This document shows, one piece after another, positions 5,171 to 6,048 of a stretch of DNA of 6,048 nt. Position 1 is the stretch's first letter, and each line of letters begins with the position of its first letter. The notes beneath the pieces are model-generated. The model was not told the DNA's origin, searched no databases, and saw only the letters and a list, made by a program, of their open reading frames with translations. A program made the translations under genes and the position numbers. The stretch comes from Chryseobacterium gleum (GTDB lineage Bacteria; Bacteroidota; Bacteroidia; Flavobacteriales_D; Sanyastnellaceae): assembly GCA_945878835.1 (NCBI GenBank), contig CAMCUG010000095.1, positions 1 to 6,048 on the forward strand, given 5' to 3'.

Positions 5171-6048
5171 ATGTCTAAATTCTATAGAACTAGTATTCTT
5201 ACAACATTTGTAGCTATGTTTTCGATTGTGTCATGGGGACAATCGATAAGCGGCGTGGTTACAGATGAGGACAATCGCCCTATTCCAGGAGCTTTCGTCT
5301 TAGTAAAAGGAACTTCCAACGGTACTGCGAGTAACCAAATAGGAAATTACTCTTTAACAACAGGTGCTGGAACTTTTGAAATAGAAGTGAAAGCTTTGAA
5401 TTTTGAAACTATATCCAAGCAAATTACAGTCCCTGCTGGTGCACTTGTAAAGCATAATTTCAAGTTAAGTTCTGGATCTCTAACATTGGATAATGTTGAA
5501 ATCATTGGATACGGTGTTGAACGTAACCGTCCGAGCACAGGTTCAATTGCAAAAATTAGTGGTAAAGATATTAGTGCTATTCGCACACCAAGTTTTGAAG
5601 CCGCGCTTCAAGGTCAAGCTGCGGGATTGCAAGTATCTCAAGGATCTGGAATTGCAGGTGCGGGATCGTTGATTCGTATTCGCGGAACCGCTTCTGTTTC
5701 TGCAGGTGGTGACCCTTTGTATATCATCGATGGTATTCCTATGACTCAAGATTATTTCTTGCGTGGAAACAGCGGTGCCTTGAACAACAACCCTCTTGCA
5801 ACCATCAATCCGAATGACATTGAAAAGGTAGAAGTTCGTAAAGATGCAGCTGCTGCCGGTGAATACGGTTCTCGAGCTGCTAACGGAGTAATCATTATTA
5901 CTACAAAGCGTGCGAAAGAAAAAGGATGGAAATTTGACTATGGATTGAATGCGGGTATCTCTACTCCTGCTTCACGTCCTAACATGTTGAACACTGACCA
6001 GTACTTGCGTATTCGTCAAGAAGCTTGGGAAAACGACGGAGGAACTGG
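5171..6048 (+). CDS. SusC/RagA family TonB-dependent outer-membrane receptor, partial, C-terminus outside window
   Basis: The first 292 residues are present; such proteins usually have about 1000, so most of the 22-strand barrel lies beyond the right edge. Visible parts are a signal peptide (1-23, cleavage likely WG|Q), a carboxypeptidase regulatory-like beta-sandwich (about 25-100, SISGVVTDEDNRPIPGA then GTSNGT), a TonB-box-like segment (LDNVEIIGYG, 106-115) and the plug domain (about 120-247) with RIRGTASV (169-176), PLYIIDGIP (182-190), INPNDIEKVEVRKDAAA (212-228) and YGSRAANGVIIITTK (232-246). These are hallmark SusC/RagA motifs. No STN secretin domain precedes the regulatory-like domain, so signalling through an anti-sigma factor is not expected. 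Such receptors import oligosaccharides or peptides with a SusD lipoprotein and TonB energy; the adjacent amylase suggests maltooligosaccharides, by context only. The ATG at 5171 follows an AT-rich leader without a Shine-Dalgarno and is right for the signal peptide. Confidence 0.94.
   Translation, partial: MSKFYRTSILTTFVAMFSIVSWGQSISGVVTDEDNRPIPGAFVLVKGTSNGTASNQIGNYSLTTGAGTFEIEVKALNFETISKQITVPAGALVKHNFKLSSGSLTLDNVEIIGYGVERNRPSTGSIAKISGKDISAIRTPSFEAALQGQAAGLQVSQGSGIAGAGSLIRIRGTASVSAGGDPLYIIDGIPMTQDYFLRGNSGALNNNPLATINPNDIEKVEVRKDAAAAGEYGSRAANGVIIITTKRAKEKGWKFDYGLNAGISTPASRPNMLNTDQYLRIRQEAWENDGGT

Overview
The window looks like a chromosomal segment of a Bacteroidota bacterium, probably a free-living member of the Flavobacteriia/Cytophagia side of the phylum. 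Four things support this. There is a SusC/RagA-type TonB-dependent receptor. There is a secreted enzyme ending in a type IX secretion (T9SS) sorting domain. No start codon has a recognisable Shine-Dalgarno sequence. Several intergenic octamers fit the Bacteroidota -7 promoter consensus TAnnTTTG. Family-level placement is not possible from this sequence alone.

Left half (1-2186), housekeeping and folate. A DUF1599 gene, cut by the window's left edge, runs leftward and is divergent from folP (dihydropteroate synthase). The 60-bp gap between them holds a perfect 7-bp inverted repeat formed by two mirrored -7-like boxes. folP converges on folD (methylene-THF dehydrogenase/cyclohydrolase), and their 3' ends overlap by 33 bp with a small hairpin inside the overlap. 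FolP makes 7,8-dihydropteroate, the precursor of folate. FolD interconverts the one-carbon forms of tetrahydrofolate. The two enzymes belong to one pathway but are on opposite strands and not in one operon.

Right half (2187-6048), glycan use. A 106-bp intergenic region carries the best promoter of the window, a -33/-7 pair with 19-bp spacing. A perfect 15-bp palindrome sits exactly between the two elements and is a good candidate operator. It precedes a 944-residue multidomain GH13 alpha-amylase-type enzyme with a Sec signal peptide, N-terminal beta-sandwich modules, a CBM48-like module, a complete catalytic barrel and a C-terminal T9SS domain. After 43 bp comes the start of a SusC/RagA-family receptor, cut by the right edge, with its own candidate -7 box. 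The likely arrangement is surface hydrolysis of an alpha-glucan by the T9SS-exported amylase, with uptake of the oligosaccharides by the receptor. This looks like the first part of a starch/glycogen utilisation locus, and a SusD-type partner would be expected just past the right edge.

No RNA genes, mobile elements, CRISPR arrays or gene remnants were seen. No gene-free stretch exceeds about 106 bp. I found no clear new system. The most original signals are regulatory: the palindrome inside the amylase promoter and the mirrored promoter boxes upstream of folP.
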